The notes: generated by a model from the sequence alone, not told the origin. 64,000 nucleotides of DNA from Seminavis robusta (GCA_903772945.1 CAICTM010000138.1:1-64000), one strand, 5' to 3'; counted from the stretch's first letter, positions 17,313 through 27,877 are shown. Translations and numbers: made by a program.

Positions 17313-17711
17313 CTAAGCGTTATGATTACTAGGTTGGCAGGTCGATGAAAGATTTAGAATCCAATCGGACAGTTGTTTTCCGGATCGTGAGATCAGAGTC
17401 TTGATCATCTCGATGGAACCTAGATCGTCCAGAGTATTAGGTTTCTTTCTTGCTAGATGTTGAATATTTCTGGGGGTCGAAGAAGCAAAACTGTGGTCTG
17501 TTGCAATGTCGAAGTATTTCTTGTTTATGTGTCCTATAACATCGATGGGGTGATCGGCGGCTTGTTCTGCCATCGCTCTTATAACCCTTTTATCCCGGGT
17601 GTTGCAAGCGACGATGGAAGTTTTGCTGTTGCTCTTGTACACTCTGAGTTCGTGACCGCCATGGTCAAAAATCCCTAAGGGAATTGGAGGTTGGATCTTA
17701 AAATAAAACAT
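17313..17711 (-). CDS. Hypothetical protein
   Basis: 132 aa from the ATG at 17711 (MFYFKIQPPIPLGIFDHGG). The frame is open upstream to 17795, but that part is Ser/Pro low-complexity. The core contains ELRVYKSNSKTSIVACNTRDK, RVIRAMAEQAADHPIDVIGHINKKYFDIATDH and a C-terminal helix IEMIKTLISRSGKQLSDWIL. No family recognised. It lies between the recombinase and the beta-rich gene, all on the minus strand, so these may be one transcription unit. Confidence 0.6.
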   Translation of the reverse strand: MFYFKIQPPIPLGIFDHGGHELRVYKSNSKTSIVACNTRDKRVIRAMAEQAADHPIDVIGHINKKYFDIATDHSFASSTPRNIQHLARKKPNTLDDLGSIEMIKTLISRSGKQLSDWILNLSSTCQPSNHNA

Positions 17712-17830
17712 TGGACGATGAGGTAGACTAATTGTGTGAGAGAGAGAGAGGAGAGAAGAAGGAGGGAGAGGGGAGTGGTGGACGAATTTTTTCATGGCAT
17801 GAAGTTTTCAAATTATTAATTTAATTCGAC

Positions 17831-20062
17831 TTAGGATTGAGGTTTGGCAAAGAAGGCCCTCCAACCTTCGGGGGTGTTTGTTGGTAGCTTTCTCGACTTC
17901 TCAATTTCACCGAATTCCTTAAGTCTCAATTTTTTAACCAGGCTGCTGTGAGTGATGATCTTGTCTTTCTTAAATCCGAGGTTGTTTCGTATCTGGAGTT
18001 CTGCCGGTGTTGCGAGTCTTTTGATCTCTTCCTTGTCGGTTGAGGGAAATTCTTCTGTGTGAGTTAAGACGAATCTTACTGCGCGTTTCATCGAACTGAA
18101 TTTGTTTACGAGTGCTCTCTTATCAGCCTGCGGCAGACCACACCAGGTTTTCCGGTCTAATAAATACCCTGTGGGGTAATCGTCGGCGATGAACGCAATG
18201 GTTAGTTCTGTCAGGGATTGATGCTTCGTTCCACTGATGACTGAAAACTTGATTACGTTCTTCGACGGTTTCGGTTTGGATTTTCGTTCTGGTCGGGGTT
18301 CTCCTACAAGGTGTCTCTCAAGTCGTTCGATGGATTCTTTCATCGAGAATAACTGCCCTACGACAAAATTGTTCGTGATTCTGCTCTCGTTCTTGATTGC
18401 GTGATGAATGTCGTTCACTTTATGTTCGAGATTTTGGAGTTTCATGTGATTTGATTGAGCCAGCGAGGCGAGGACGTTGAAGTGGTCAACCATGCAACGG
18501 GGATCCACAAGGATTTGCTTTCCTTCGCCGCCGTATAGAGCAAAATTCTGGTTCGGGAGACCTGGCATGTTTCGGGTTAGGAAAGCCGTCCGGGCTTCGC
18601 GGGTCCAATTGTCTAGTAAAAGTTCAGCGTCCGCTTTCACCAGTGCTTGCTTGATGCGACAAAGAAAGGGGTTATCCCGTACGGTCGATTTGACGAATTC
18701 ACCATCTTGTCGACCGCCATCTTGTCGACCTTCGACGAGTTCTGTAATCGGGTGACATTCAAGGATTTCACAGAACTGATTGTATCGTAGTAGAAGGGTC
18801 ATAACCAATAGTTCTCGGACTTGGGGGCTCCAGAGATTCTTCACATCGTCTGCGAACAACACATTGGTGAATTTGTTTAGTACATCGACGTCTGTTTCGA
18901 TATCATCAAAGGTCGGAGATTGGCCACCGAAAATCGTGTCACCGTGGTACTTGGTTGTCCAGTTGGCTAGGGCTTTACCGGCTTGGTGTGACATTTTGAG
19001 GGATCCGCTGATGTAGTCGAACACCGAATGGAGACCACCGACCGACCAACCGGTTCTGAATATTCCTGCCATACCATTCAAGGCGAGACATTCTGCCATT
19101 TCCTGGTTGGATCCTTTCCGGTTGGAATGGGAAGACAATGCTTCGTTGATCTCATCGGCTAACCACTCGAAGGTGTTGCGTGCTTCATCAAATAAGTTAG
19201 AGAATGCTTTGGAGACACCACTATCGGATTTGCCTGATGTAGTCTTCAGCGCGGCTTTGGAGAAGAGTGGGAAGATGTATTCATTGTTGCAACCATTCAA
19301 TACCAGCAGATGAAGAAGAGAGAAGTAGAAGTCTTCGAGAAGCCCGTCTCTGTGGGGGTAGATAGGGAGAGTCTGTGGTTCGTTGTCTTTTTGACGTTGG
19401 CAGTAGGTTGCAAGGACTGGAAAACGATAGACCTCTTCGTTTACCTCGATGGTGGTCGTATCTCTTGCTTTTATTAGGGATACTTCACTACCGCGTCCAC
19501 AGCAGTGGTAACTGGTGTTTAAGAGATGCCAGAACTCGGCGTATTCCGGTGTTTTCAACCAGATGCACGCGGTTGCCAATGCTTCTCGGTCTTGTCGTGT
19601 GCTGGTTGCTTTCTCTCCTGTTTTTCGTTTGCCAGCGGCTCGGTTGGATTCACGGTAAAATCCTCTTAGCTTCTTCAACAACTGGCTCCAATGGGTTTGT
19701 TGGAGGATGGGGATCGGGGTCTCGTTTCTGAACTTGTTGGCAAAGTAAGTTTTGACCCCAGAACAGTATTGCTCGGAAGTGCTTCCTGCGAGCGACGTTT
19801 TATTCCCCATGAAAAAGATGAAATTCCCGAACAGTTGGTCCCAGAATACAGCGATGGTTTTTTGGGTGGTCTGCTGGGGAATGCCATGGTAGGGTATGTC
19901 GATGCCTTCTATCACACCGATATTAATTTGTAGACAGTATTCTTTAAGAAAGCGGTTGAAATATTTCAAGGCTTTCTTCTGTCTCGAGGTGGATGAAACA
20001 AAGAGGCAGGACAGGGCGTGCACGGTGAAGGTTGCGGCCTCATCGTCGTCTTCGTCCGCCAT
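17831..20062 (-). CDS. Tyrosine recombinase, Crypton-like
   Basis: 743 aa, far longer than bacterial integrases. The catalytic set can be placed: R190 in CCGRGSEVSLIK, H312-x-x-R315 in SHSNRKG, W339 in FRTGWS and the nucleophile Y350 in VFDYI, with K225 (QRQKDNE) a candidate for the beta-hairpin Lys. Order and spacing fit the YR fold. Residues ~25-150 form a helical SAM-like DNA-binding region. After the catalytic part there is a ~390-residue C-terminal extension with DNA-binding-like helices, a coiled coil (HMKLQNLEHKVNDIHHAIKN) and a basic stretch ERKSKPKPSK. Cryptons and Starship captains are long YR proteins of this sort. It reads from the right edge into the block, with TCATAA 10 nt before the start. 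It would cut and join DNA at short target sites. Confidence 0.88.
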   Translation of the reverse strand: MADEDDDEAATFTVHALSCLFVSSTSRQKKALKYFNRFLKEYCLQINIGVIEGIDIPYHGIPQQTTQKTIAVFWDQLFGNFIFFMGNKTSLAGSTSEQYCSGVKTYFANKFRNETPIPILQQTHWSQLLKKLRGFYRESNRAAGKRKTGEKATSTRQDREALATACIWLKTPEYAEFWHLLNTSYHCCGRGSEVSLIKARDTTTIEVNEEVYRFPVLATYCQRQKDNEPQTLPIYPHRDGLLEDFYFSLLHLLVLNGCNNEYIFPLFSKAALKTTSGKSDSGVSKAFSNLFDEARNTFEWLADEINEALSSHSNRKGSNQEMAECLALNGMAGIFRTGWSVGGLHSVFDYISGSLKMSHQAGKALANWTTKYHGDTIFGGQSPTFDDIETDVDVLNKFTNVLFADDVKNLWSPQVRELLVMTLLLRYNQFCEILECHPITELVEGRQDGGRQDGEFVKSTVRDNPFLCRIKQALVKADAELLLDNWTREARTAFLTRNMPGLPNQNFALYGGEGKQILVDPRCMVDHFNVLASLAQSNHMKLQNLEHKVNDIHHAIKNESRITNNFVVGQLFSMKESIERLERHLVGEPRPERKSKPKPSKNVIKFSVISGTKHQSLTELTIAFIADDYPTGYLLDRKTWCGLPQADKRALVNKFSSMKRAVRFVLTHTEEFPSTDKEEIKRLATPAELQIRNNLGFKKDKIITHSSLVKKLRLKEFGEIEKSRKLPTNTPEGWRAFFAKPQS

Positions 20063-20070
20063 GTTTCGAG

Positions 20071-20080
20071 TGGATTATGA
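20071..20080 (-). promoter_or_regulatory. TCATAATCCA motif before the recombinase
   Basis: Read on the minus strand, TCTCATAATCCACTCGAAAC leads directly into the ATG at 20062. It is a weaker member of the TCATAA motif series. Confidence 0.35.
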
Positions 20081-20404
20081 GACCGAAGATAGATGAGGTC
20101 AGTTTTTTTCAATGGTATGAACTTCCATCCTTGCTTGGTTGTGAGTTCGCGCTACGAATCACCAGGCGTTGAAGGCGTTGAATATGCTCGTTTTGTGAAG
20201 AGGCGCGCGCTTGATTTTTATGGTCTGGAGGGTCTGGAGGGGCGACTCTGGGTCTAGAAAAAGTTTGGTAAAGTACGGTATTCTGTCACCTTCTCAATGA
20301 CTTCTCCGAACCAGCCAAGATTTCTCGCAAGGATGTCATTATTCTCATCACCCTCGCCGCTCAGGTACCACAACAAGAGAAAAGAACAAACTGTAGAGGA
20401 CAAG

Positions 20405-23375
20405 ATGAGACGAATGCGACGATCATGGTTCAGCTCCTGGTCTGGAATAGTTCCGGTAGTAATATGCCTTTGGCTTGCTTTACTCGATGTGGCCCAGTGC
20501 CAGGAAGAGCAAAGAGACGCCCGTGGGAATCTCCAATTCGACCCTGATGCTGATAACACGAAGGCTTGTTGGATTCCACCGTACCAGAATCCAAACAATT
20601 ATTTTCAGCCCCGACAAGGTCTTTGTCACAACAGTCAATTGGATCTTGATACCATATCCGATGAGAGTCTCCATGAACTGGCCGTTGCCTATGCACCTGT
20701 GCTGTACTTTCACCCGTTGGAAAAGTATACCATGTCCAGTGTCAACTACACGCTGTCGAACCCTCAGGGAGGCCGCATTTATCGGAAAACAAAAGAAGAT
20801 GCAAAGCCCTACGTGGTAGACGACACTATCAATGCAACCTTCATGATGGAGACCAGCAGAGATGAAGTGTGGGCGCTTAACCCCACCACGTTTTTCTTCG
20901 AGACTGATCATGGCTACGAGATGTATCGGTCTGGTCCCGACGAAAGATTTGGAGACGGATACGACCCCGGAACGGGACGTTCCAGAGCAGCTATATATTA
21001 CAATGTCTATGATACCGGCAACCACACTTGGACCTTTAACTACTTCATGTACTACCCTTACAACGGAGCCGGCAACATGGGAGTTCTGGCGGCTTACGAG
21101 GGAAACGTTAACTTTACAAGATTTACGCTCGCTCCTTATGGCATACACGAAGGTGCGTACAATGTCAGCAACAGCGCTGCATGTGTCCTTTTTGTGTTCT
21201 TTGTTCTTAAAAACTGACAGCTAGCGTCCTGGTCCCAATCCAACCAAAAAAGGTGACTGGGAGAGTATCAATGTCATGGTCTGTGCACCCACACAAGACT
21301 TTGATAATCATGAAGATCGATCCAGGATAAGTCCTCCACTGGCTGTCAAATATCACCAGCATGAATGGAGTGACATCAATGACTGCACCAAAGGTCACTG
21401 CAATTTCTACAAAGATACCTATCATCCAGTTGGTTTTGTCGCCTACAATTCACACGCAACCTACCCCAAATCAACGGGAAACATGATCTACGAAAACATT
21501 GAAGTTGGGTTTTTCTTTAGCATGCAAGCATTCGTAATCGTGGACAGAACAATTTACAAAAAGGAAGATGGAACATACAACTGGTTCTTCCCGGAGGTAT
21601 CCAGTTTGGAGCGGTTTCAAGATCCAAAGACATTGCAATTGGACCCGTCCAATTCAACTCGAGGGGAACTCGAACAGTACTATTGGCAGGCTTACGGCGG
21701 ACGATGGGGTAACAGCAAAGATGTCAGTGTAGAACCGCAACCACCACTCTGCTTGGCGCCCGACCAATTGTCACACCAACCGTGTCCCACTGCCGAGGAA
21801 GATCCGGTGTTCGACTTGGCCATGCAATTCATGGCAGTGTCGCCACCCAAATCTGATTTCACGGCAGTGATTCAATCAGTCTCAAGTCAAGTCGTGGCTG
21901 CTTTCTCCTCCACTGGAAAGGCACCAATAGGACCTGGCAGCAAAGGGTTCTGGGAGAGATGGACACCACCTGTGAATGCCCCATTCTGGAATGGTGTGAC
22001 GAATACCAGCATCACTGCCAGAGAATATTGTGAACAAGTTCTGTTCATTGACGATACGTATCGAGACGCCATTAACGCAGCCAAATACGATCTCAGAAAG
22101 GAAATCATCGCTATCATTGCCTGTTCTTGCATAATCACTGCACTGAACCTCATAATCCCTCTTGGACTCATGTGTGTACAAAGGCGGCATCTCTATCAGC
22201 CCATCATCACTGGCGAAGACGGCATTCCCCAAGACCCCGACAATCGACCCTTCGGCCATTTCCACTTCATGGCGGGGGCCATTGTCTTCACGCTGTTCTT
22301 CTTTCTCATGATCACGGGTGAGTATCGAGATCACCATGCCCTCATTATCGGAACATTCCGCTCACATATCTCTGCTTGCTTCATCTCCCATGCAGGAGGC
22401 ATTTTCTTTATTGCGTCCTGTGGCAGTCTGTTTGAGACTCTGACAGAATGGATCCCAAACGTAAATTGGTCATGGGTACAATGGGTCATCGAAACATTGG
22501 GTGCCGTTGTCATAGTGGTAAACAGTATTCTCCTATTCTTTCTGTGGCTACAAGCGTTTGAGATGCGCAATATGATCAGAGGAACCTACAATCAACTTGT
22601 ACAAGCCAGGAAAACTGAAAGCTCCACACGAATCTTCCGAGGTGAGTCCTCTTCAAGCGCTGACGGATGCGGCGGAGGAAACTATCGCTTTCAAGTTGCA
22701 CTGCTTATTGTACTAAGTTTGCATACTCCCTTCAATACTTGTTCAGGTGAAAAGTATTACGTGCCTTGGAGTCCTACGGTGGTGGAGGCGCTATTTCGAA
22801 TCTGCTTTGCATTACTCTTCTTGAGCTTGCTGCTATCATTGCTATGTGTCATTGTGGGTAAGTCTCATCGTAATTACCGAAGCTTGCTTTCTATCTTGTC
22901 ACCTAACCTGTCGAGCACATACATAGGCTTCTTGGCGGTAGGGAGCTCCTTTACTGTATTCCACGTATGTTCTACCGTCGCTGGATCTCTTGACCATTAT
23001 TGCTTAGACCTGGATGTTCTTGGAATCCCCAAAGTTACCTGTGGTCCAGACTTTCAGGAACTGTGCAATGACTGGGCGAAAGTGGGCGGCAAGGATATGC
23101 TATGGAGCTCTTTTTGTGCCTTTGTGAGCCATTTCTACTTGGTAGCTGCCGCTGCGTACGCATCACAACAGAGGCGAGCCATTCCTGCCATCTTGAGCCA
23201 GTACAACTTTCGCTCGGAATCCCTAAAGAAAGATGTACCACCTCCTGAACGGAGTACATTCGTCGACAACGACAAAGGGTTGCCGCTGAGTTGCTCACAG
23301 AGGTCCGTGGTGCAGGTGTCAACGCTGCATGTTGGCGAAGTACCGCTAGTCGCAACATCCGAAGATGACGACTGA
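20405..23375 (+). CDS. Vps62-domain multipass membrane protein, five exons
   Basis: Exons 20405-21152, 21253-22317, 22396-22641, 22747-22857, 22927-23375 give 872 aa. All four introns are phase 1 (G|GT). The last three are 78, 105 and 69 nt, multiples of three without stops, but their GTGAGT/GTAAGT and CAG/TAG ends and the improved membrane segments after removal make them introns. A signal peptide follows the ATG at 20405 (VVICLWLALLDVAQC). Residues ~70-350 match the Vps62/DUF946 domain: LAVAYAPVLYFHP, YYPYNGAGNMG, HEGDWESINVMV across the first junction, HPVGFVAYNSHATYP. The C-terminal half has about five or six membrane spans. Vps62 was named from yeast vacuolar sorting; the function is not clear. 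The domain should face the lumen or outside. A second in-frame ATG lies at 20297. Confidence 0.85.
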
Positions 23376-23472
23376 CTGCTAGCTTGCTTGCAACCTAGCT
23401 CTGCTGTGTAGCCACGCAGACAAGTCGATATCGTGTCCCCATTTGATTGATTTTTTAGATTGTAGTACTGTG

Positions 23473-23590
23473 CTGTAAAGTAAAGGTTCCTTGAGAGCAA
23501 CGACAGGAACTCTTGGTTTCCAATTGAGGCACTGTAAAGTAAAGGTTCCTTGAGAGCAACGACAGGAACTCTTGGTTTCCAATTGAGGCA
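23473..23590. repeat. Perfect 59-bp tandem duplication
   Basis: Two adjacent copies of a 59-bp unit beginning CTGTAAAGTAAAGGTTCC and ending CCAATTGAGGCA. The identity suggests a recent duplication. It lies in the 3' flank of the Vps62-domain gene. Confidence 0.95.
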
Positions 23591-23904
23591 AACACTTCCG
23601 CCAACAATTCTGATTTGTACGACTCTTCCGTTTTGACCTGCAGTTGCCTACTGTACCATTCATGCAGCTGCGCGTGATGGTTGCCTTCTGATGTTTCAAC
23701 AATTTCTTTGTGAAGTTAGTTCCTTGTGCTCCTCGGATCAAACTTTTGCATCTGGTATGCGCAATCACGAATACCACCGATTACGCGGTGGTGCAAGCGT
23801 CTTCTGTCCCAGCTAGTAGGCATGTTTCTGGCCACCAGTTGCAAGTGATCCATTCCTCCTAGCACTTGCCACTGGAGGCATCATCATCCAACTCCCTTTA
23901 CTAG

Positions 23905-24678
23905 CTAGAGCTTATCTTTAGCTAAGAATTCGCTTTGATTGGGATTCCAGTCTTCTTGCAATGGTTCAAATATTTTACCAAATACCATGACTGCCAGGGC
24001 GAGACAAGCCACAGTGTCTGGGACCCCCGACGGGTCCCCTGGTGACAGAAGAACCCATAGACTGGCAGCAAGGCCCAGCGCCGCCTCCATTTTGTAAGCA
24101 AGCCCAAAGTAGTATATTTCTCGCACAAACAAAGCAGCTAGCCCAACCAGAGGTTGCCCCGCAACTAAAGTTGCCACCGACGCAGCCAACACTTTTCCGT
24201 CCACCAACATCACGGATTTCTTCTTGGCTCCGCTTTTTAACATGCCAGCTTTGGGCGCCAGAGCCGCAGCAGCGGTGGTGAATCCTATAGCGGCAAGAGG
24301 CAGGATGGGATCGACTTCAGGGAATACCGAGAGGCCCGCATCTTGCAAGACAGGCAGTAGGAGCTCCAAGCTGTACGCAACGGAAACACCTAGAAGCGCC
24401 ACGCGATAGCCAACAGTTTGTCCAAGCTGAGTTGACGACAACTTGAAGACTTGTTGCGAAACGGTAGCAGCTTCATCCTGGATTGGAAGAACTTCGTCCA
24501 GACTCAAGTCAATTTCTTTACCAGCAATACCAGCCACCCTGGGCAACACCCTTTGTGAGGTTTTCGCGACTCGGTGGTGTCTAGTTGGGATTGCAACAAA
24601 CGCAGATACCTGATCGAAGCAATGAAAGTACAAAGCTGCGACAACGACAGCAGAATTCCTCATTGTCTGAAATTTCAT
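23905..24678 (-). CDS. Plastid-targeted multipass membrane protein, unknown function
   Basis: 257 aa. The N-terminus has the diatom bipartite plastid leader: a signal peptide (VVVAALYFHCFDQ) ending in VSAFVAIP, where the Phe after the cleavage site is the ASAFAP-type signal for crossing the inner plastid membranes, followed by a basic Ser/Arg transit region to about residue 50. The mature part has about five hydrophobic segments: VALLGVSVAYSLELLLPVL, ILPLAAIGFTTAAAALAP, VLAASVATLVAGQPLVGLAAL, AALGLAASLWVLLSP, VACLALAVMVFGKIF. It is likely in the thylakoid or inner envelope membrane. The alternating small residues suggest a carrier or assembly factor, but I recognise no family. Intronless. Confidence 0.8.
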   Translation of the reverse strand: MKFQTMRNSAVVVAALYFHCFDQVSAFVAIPTRHHRVAKTSQRVLPRVAGIAGKEIDLSLDEVLPIQDEAATVSQQVFKLSSTQLGQTVGYRVALLGVSVAYSLELLLPVLQDAGLSVFPEVDPILPLAAIGFTTAAAALAPKAGMLKSGAKKKSVMLVDGKVLAASVATLVAGQPLVGLAALFVREIYYFGLAYKMEAALGLAASLWVLLSPGDPSGVPDTVACLALAVMVFGKIFEPLQEDWNPNQSEFLAKDKL

Positions 24679-25215
24679 GCGCTCGCAGTCACCTCTCCTC
24701 TCTTTTTCTGACCGTCTTCATCGATCCCATTCATATTCATAGTCTTCTTACTTTTTTGGAGAGAGGGTCGGTCTGACAAAGGAACAATGACGTGGTCAGA
24801 AGGAACCGTGTGTGGGAAATTAGCTCCTCCGGCTTGGACGTGGGCCCGCACTCGAGCTGACAGAAGTCATGAAATTTGAATGTCCTCCCAACTTTGCCAA
24901 AGCAGTCGCACACTGCCTCTGATGATCACGGCACGACAGAGTACTGTAGCAAAGCTCTGGCTGGACCTCCTAGACTAGCTAGAGCTACTACATCGTAGCA
25001 GAGTATTAGGCTAGTCTGGTACAGTCGTATGGGAGATCGGTGAGTATAAAAAGAGTGCTTATTACAGATAAGTTTCAATAGACAACCGCTGCTCCAGCGT
25101 CACCATCGTCCTGACCTGGACAAGAATAGATTGTCAGACCTCCACTTTTAACACAACCTGCCTAGCTTGAGAGTCAAGTCTTGCCCTTCTGAGTGTACAT
25201 GTACAGTACCTGTAT
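24679..25215. other. Intergenic region
   Basis: It should hold the promoter of the plastid protein gene (minus strand) on the left and the 3' region of the Hint gene on the right. Apart from a TATA-like AGTATAAAAAG near 25043 I see no feature. Confidence 0.4.
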
Positions 25216-26324
25216 CTAAAGAGCTTTTGTCTTGTTCTGTTGGTTCTTCTTGCGGTAACTGACAAAGAATAGAATTCCAATAACCAGGGGCGCCAAGGAA
25301 GCTCCAAACATAACCTCTGCCGCTCTGAAGGCTCCAGTCACACCCATGATCATGGCCAAACCAACCGATCGAAGCACAACATTTTGGATTCCGTTTACAA
25401 TGCGGAGAAGTTCCAATCCATAGTAAGCGTAGTAGGGCATGCCGTCTTCGTTGCTAAAACTACTTCGGCAAAAGCTGGAAGAAACTCCAAAACAGACCAA
25501 TCGGTAGGGTGCCAAAGTGAGATGCACCATGTCATGATCCGAAAGAACCTTGACATTGGTATTTTTGTTGGCAGGGAGTCGAACATAAGAAGAAGCAACA
25601 ACACCATCAACGACCAATGTACCTCCTGTCGTCAAAGGAGCATAGATTCCACTTCGTTGGGTAGTGGAGATCTTGGTTACTTTGGATCCTGCTGCGTTGA
25701 CTGTGCGAAGTATATCTCCAACCTTCACCTGCTCGACAGGGACAGGTGCGTCTTGGCCTTTAAGAAAGACCAAGTGCTCAGCAGTCATTTCCAAGGGCGC
25801 CTTCGGTGATTCTTCGTTGAAAACTTGAAAGAATTCGGCTTCCCTGTTGGGGTTGTGGTGGCCAAAACCATAGACCGTTTCAAAATGGCCATTTTCTGTA
25901 AGAATGCTGTCTCCAACTTGCAACTGCATCATGGTTTTCTGTTCTCCCTGCACCTGAACTGTTGTTTCACCAGAGAAGCAAGCCGGTATACCGCCTGAGT
26001 CGCCACCATCAGCACCACAAGAACCGCACGCAAAGTCTTGGATAACACCAAGGTCACAAGCTGCATCGAGAATGTCACAAAGACCACACATGATACAGAG
26101 ATAGTCTATGTCGTCCAATTGACGGTGCTTCTGAGACCACAAATCCACACAGCACATACCGGTACAGGTAGGCACAATGAAGATGAGTGAGTAACCTCAT
26201 TGTTCTTTGTCAGAAAACCCAACCGAGGCGCCGACGTACGTACCTGGGCTGGTCGCACCCCTCCTGTCGCAGCTGCGACAGCTGCCATTGCAGCAAGGGT
26301 CAGTACATGAAAGGAGAGCTTCAT
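25216..26324 (-). CDS. Secreted Hint (Hedgehog/intein) domain protein, two exons
   Basis: Exons 26324-26244 and 26130-25216; the 113-nt intron starts GTACGT and ends TCAG, phase 0, giving 331 aa. Exon 1 is a signal peptide (MKLSFHVLTLAAMAAVAAAT). A short Cys-rich N-part (CIMCGLCDILDAACDLG, CGSCG) leads to the Hint domain: ACFSGETTVQV with the nucleophilic Cys, MMQLQVGDSIL, ETVYGFGHH, MTAEHLVFL with the conserved TxxH, VKVGDILRT, and GIYAPLTTGGTLVVDGVVASSY, the typical Hedgehog-type end. A final hydrophobic span (PLVIGILFFVSY) with a Lys-rich tail would anchor it. Hint domains cut the peptide bond before the Cys and can pass the N-part to a nucleophile such as a sterol. Whether it does so here is unknown. 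Confidence 0.9.
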
Positions 26325-27874
26325 TGTCTATCTGGTTGTGGTTTAGTTGGAGGTATTGATGTGAATGATTGCTAACAACGAATTTGTGAAAGAACAAAAG
26401 AAGTAAAAAAGTGAGAGATCACTGGGATTTTTGGCGCGGGCCGTGGCGCGAGCATCACTCAATTCAAAAAGATCCACCCAACTGTTTACCACCAATGCCA
26501 TCTCCCAGGTCCGGTTGAAACGGAGCCACATCTATCTGTTTACCAGATATAAATAGTACATGAATGGTATCAGTATCAACCACTCAGTAAGGCAATCACT
26601 CGGCTGTACTAGAGTTAGTACTGTAGGTCCAAAGCATTTGTGTTCAGAAGAGCTTTCTCGGAAGCCATTACATGTACAAGCTAGTAGATGCTTCAGGCAT
26701 GGCGCGGTTTTCGATTACATGGGATTCAGACTGTGCGGTTCTGCTACCGGTACCAACAACAATGCGGAAGAAGCAGGTGCAATCAGCATGCATGCATCAA
26801 GTAAGTGCACGTCGTGTGCTACTAGTACAGCTGTAGACATATATTTTTCCAATGAGGCAACCCTGCGGTACCGGTACCTAGAGCTTGTACATGTAGATTG
26901 CACTGTTTTGGGTTGTACTAGCTTCTGAATGCAAAGTATAACGTGTAGCCTTGGTTGCCACCACTACATCAGTGAAAGATTAGATGAGATGAGTTTCTTA
27001 TGATAACTTCTAAAAAGATCTGATGAGATGAGATAGATGAGCTGAGATTCGCAGTGGCACCTGGATCTCTTCTTCCACATTCCACGGCGTGGAATGTGGA
27101 AGTACTCATTGGCTGCACTGCCCGGGTTACTCATCGAGCCTTCAAAGTACGATACATTCCGGCTTACAGTTTTTAAACCCCGTCCACGGTTTCAGCTGCT
27201 AGTAACTTTCTGGTATCTTTGGCATCTCTTGATGGCCGGCAGCGCATCCAGGACTCTTCCAGTCTGAGCTGGAGTGGTGGCTGGGCGCATGATGCATGAG
27301 GCCAGGTGCTGGCACTGGCCTGGTATTGTCATTACCTGGTAGCACTCCCATCCGCCACAACTAGGCAACTAGGCAACTAGATACCTGGTGACCTCCGCTA
27401 CGAGGCATCAGGAGGAAGCAAGTAGTCTTACTTTTATCACTGGCGATCGCTCTGGCCATCCGACTCGACTCTTGGTGGACAGCCCAGCAGCGCCATGACG
27501 CGCCGTCGCAACCGTAAACATAGCACGAATGCTATCCAGTGACCCACGTCTTAGTAAAGGTGCTTACCGGTACGCCAAGTAATTGTTGCTTTTTCAGCGC
27601 TGGCATTGCTGGCATATCTGGGACTGCAAGGTACAACTCCTATCTATTGAGATATTGAGATAGACGCAATCTAGCTAGCTAGCTAGGTAGCGAGCAAGCT
27701 AGCAATCGCTCCAAATGCCCACCAGTTCCGAGAGGATCAAACAAGTTAGATTTCAAACAAACCAGCAAAGCTTTTGTTCCCATTTTTGTTGGGAACAAGG
27801 ATCTATTGTGGGAGTTGATTGGACGCTGCATCACTGCACGCACGTTGTCGTTCTCTCCAACCAATCCCGTTCCT
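26325..27874. other. Intergenic region
   Basis: Only short frames without resemblance to known proteins (for example 26560-26928 plus strand). It contains TACCGGTAC and CTAGCTAG palindromes, a TCCACATTCCACGGCGTGGAATGTGGA perfect palindrome near 27076-27101 and direct short repeats of AGATGAGATGAG near 26973-27045. Confidence 0.5.
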
Positions 27875-27877
27875 TTA

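Larger units (their letters stand above)
6548..20100 (-). mobile_element. Gene-dense block with a tyrosine recombinase (Crypton/Starship-like or virus-derived)
   Basis: About 13.5 kb with some 16 closely packed intronless genes, in contrast to the intron-bearing host genes on both sides. The right-hand gene is a 743-aa tyrosine recombinase reading inward, the position of the captain gene in fungal Starship elements. Cargo includes a DnaQ-type exonuclease, HMG-box, RING, RGG and CAP proteins and three Cys-motif paralogues. A TCATAA-type motif recurs just before start codons on both strands. The left end is marked by the repeat at 6548-6847; the right end is put just beyond the recombinase start and is approximate. 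No capsid, packaging ATPase or DNA polymerase was recognised, so a virus-like origin remains open. The genes look mostly whole, which suggests a fairly recent insertion. Confidence 0.55.

Noticed and set aside
6548-20100. Integrated virus with capsid and packaging genes
   Set aside because: I looked for a major capsid protein, an FtsK/HerA-type ATPase, a maturation protease and a DNA polymerase among the block's products and recognised none. A virus-derived origin stays possible but is not supported by hallmark genes.
26560-26928. 122-aa plus-strand frame
   Set aside because: The sequence runs through the intergenic palindromes and has no recognisable domain.
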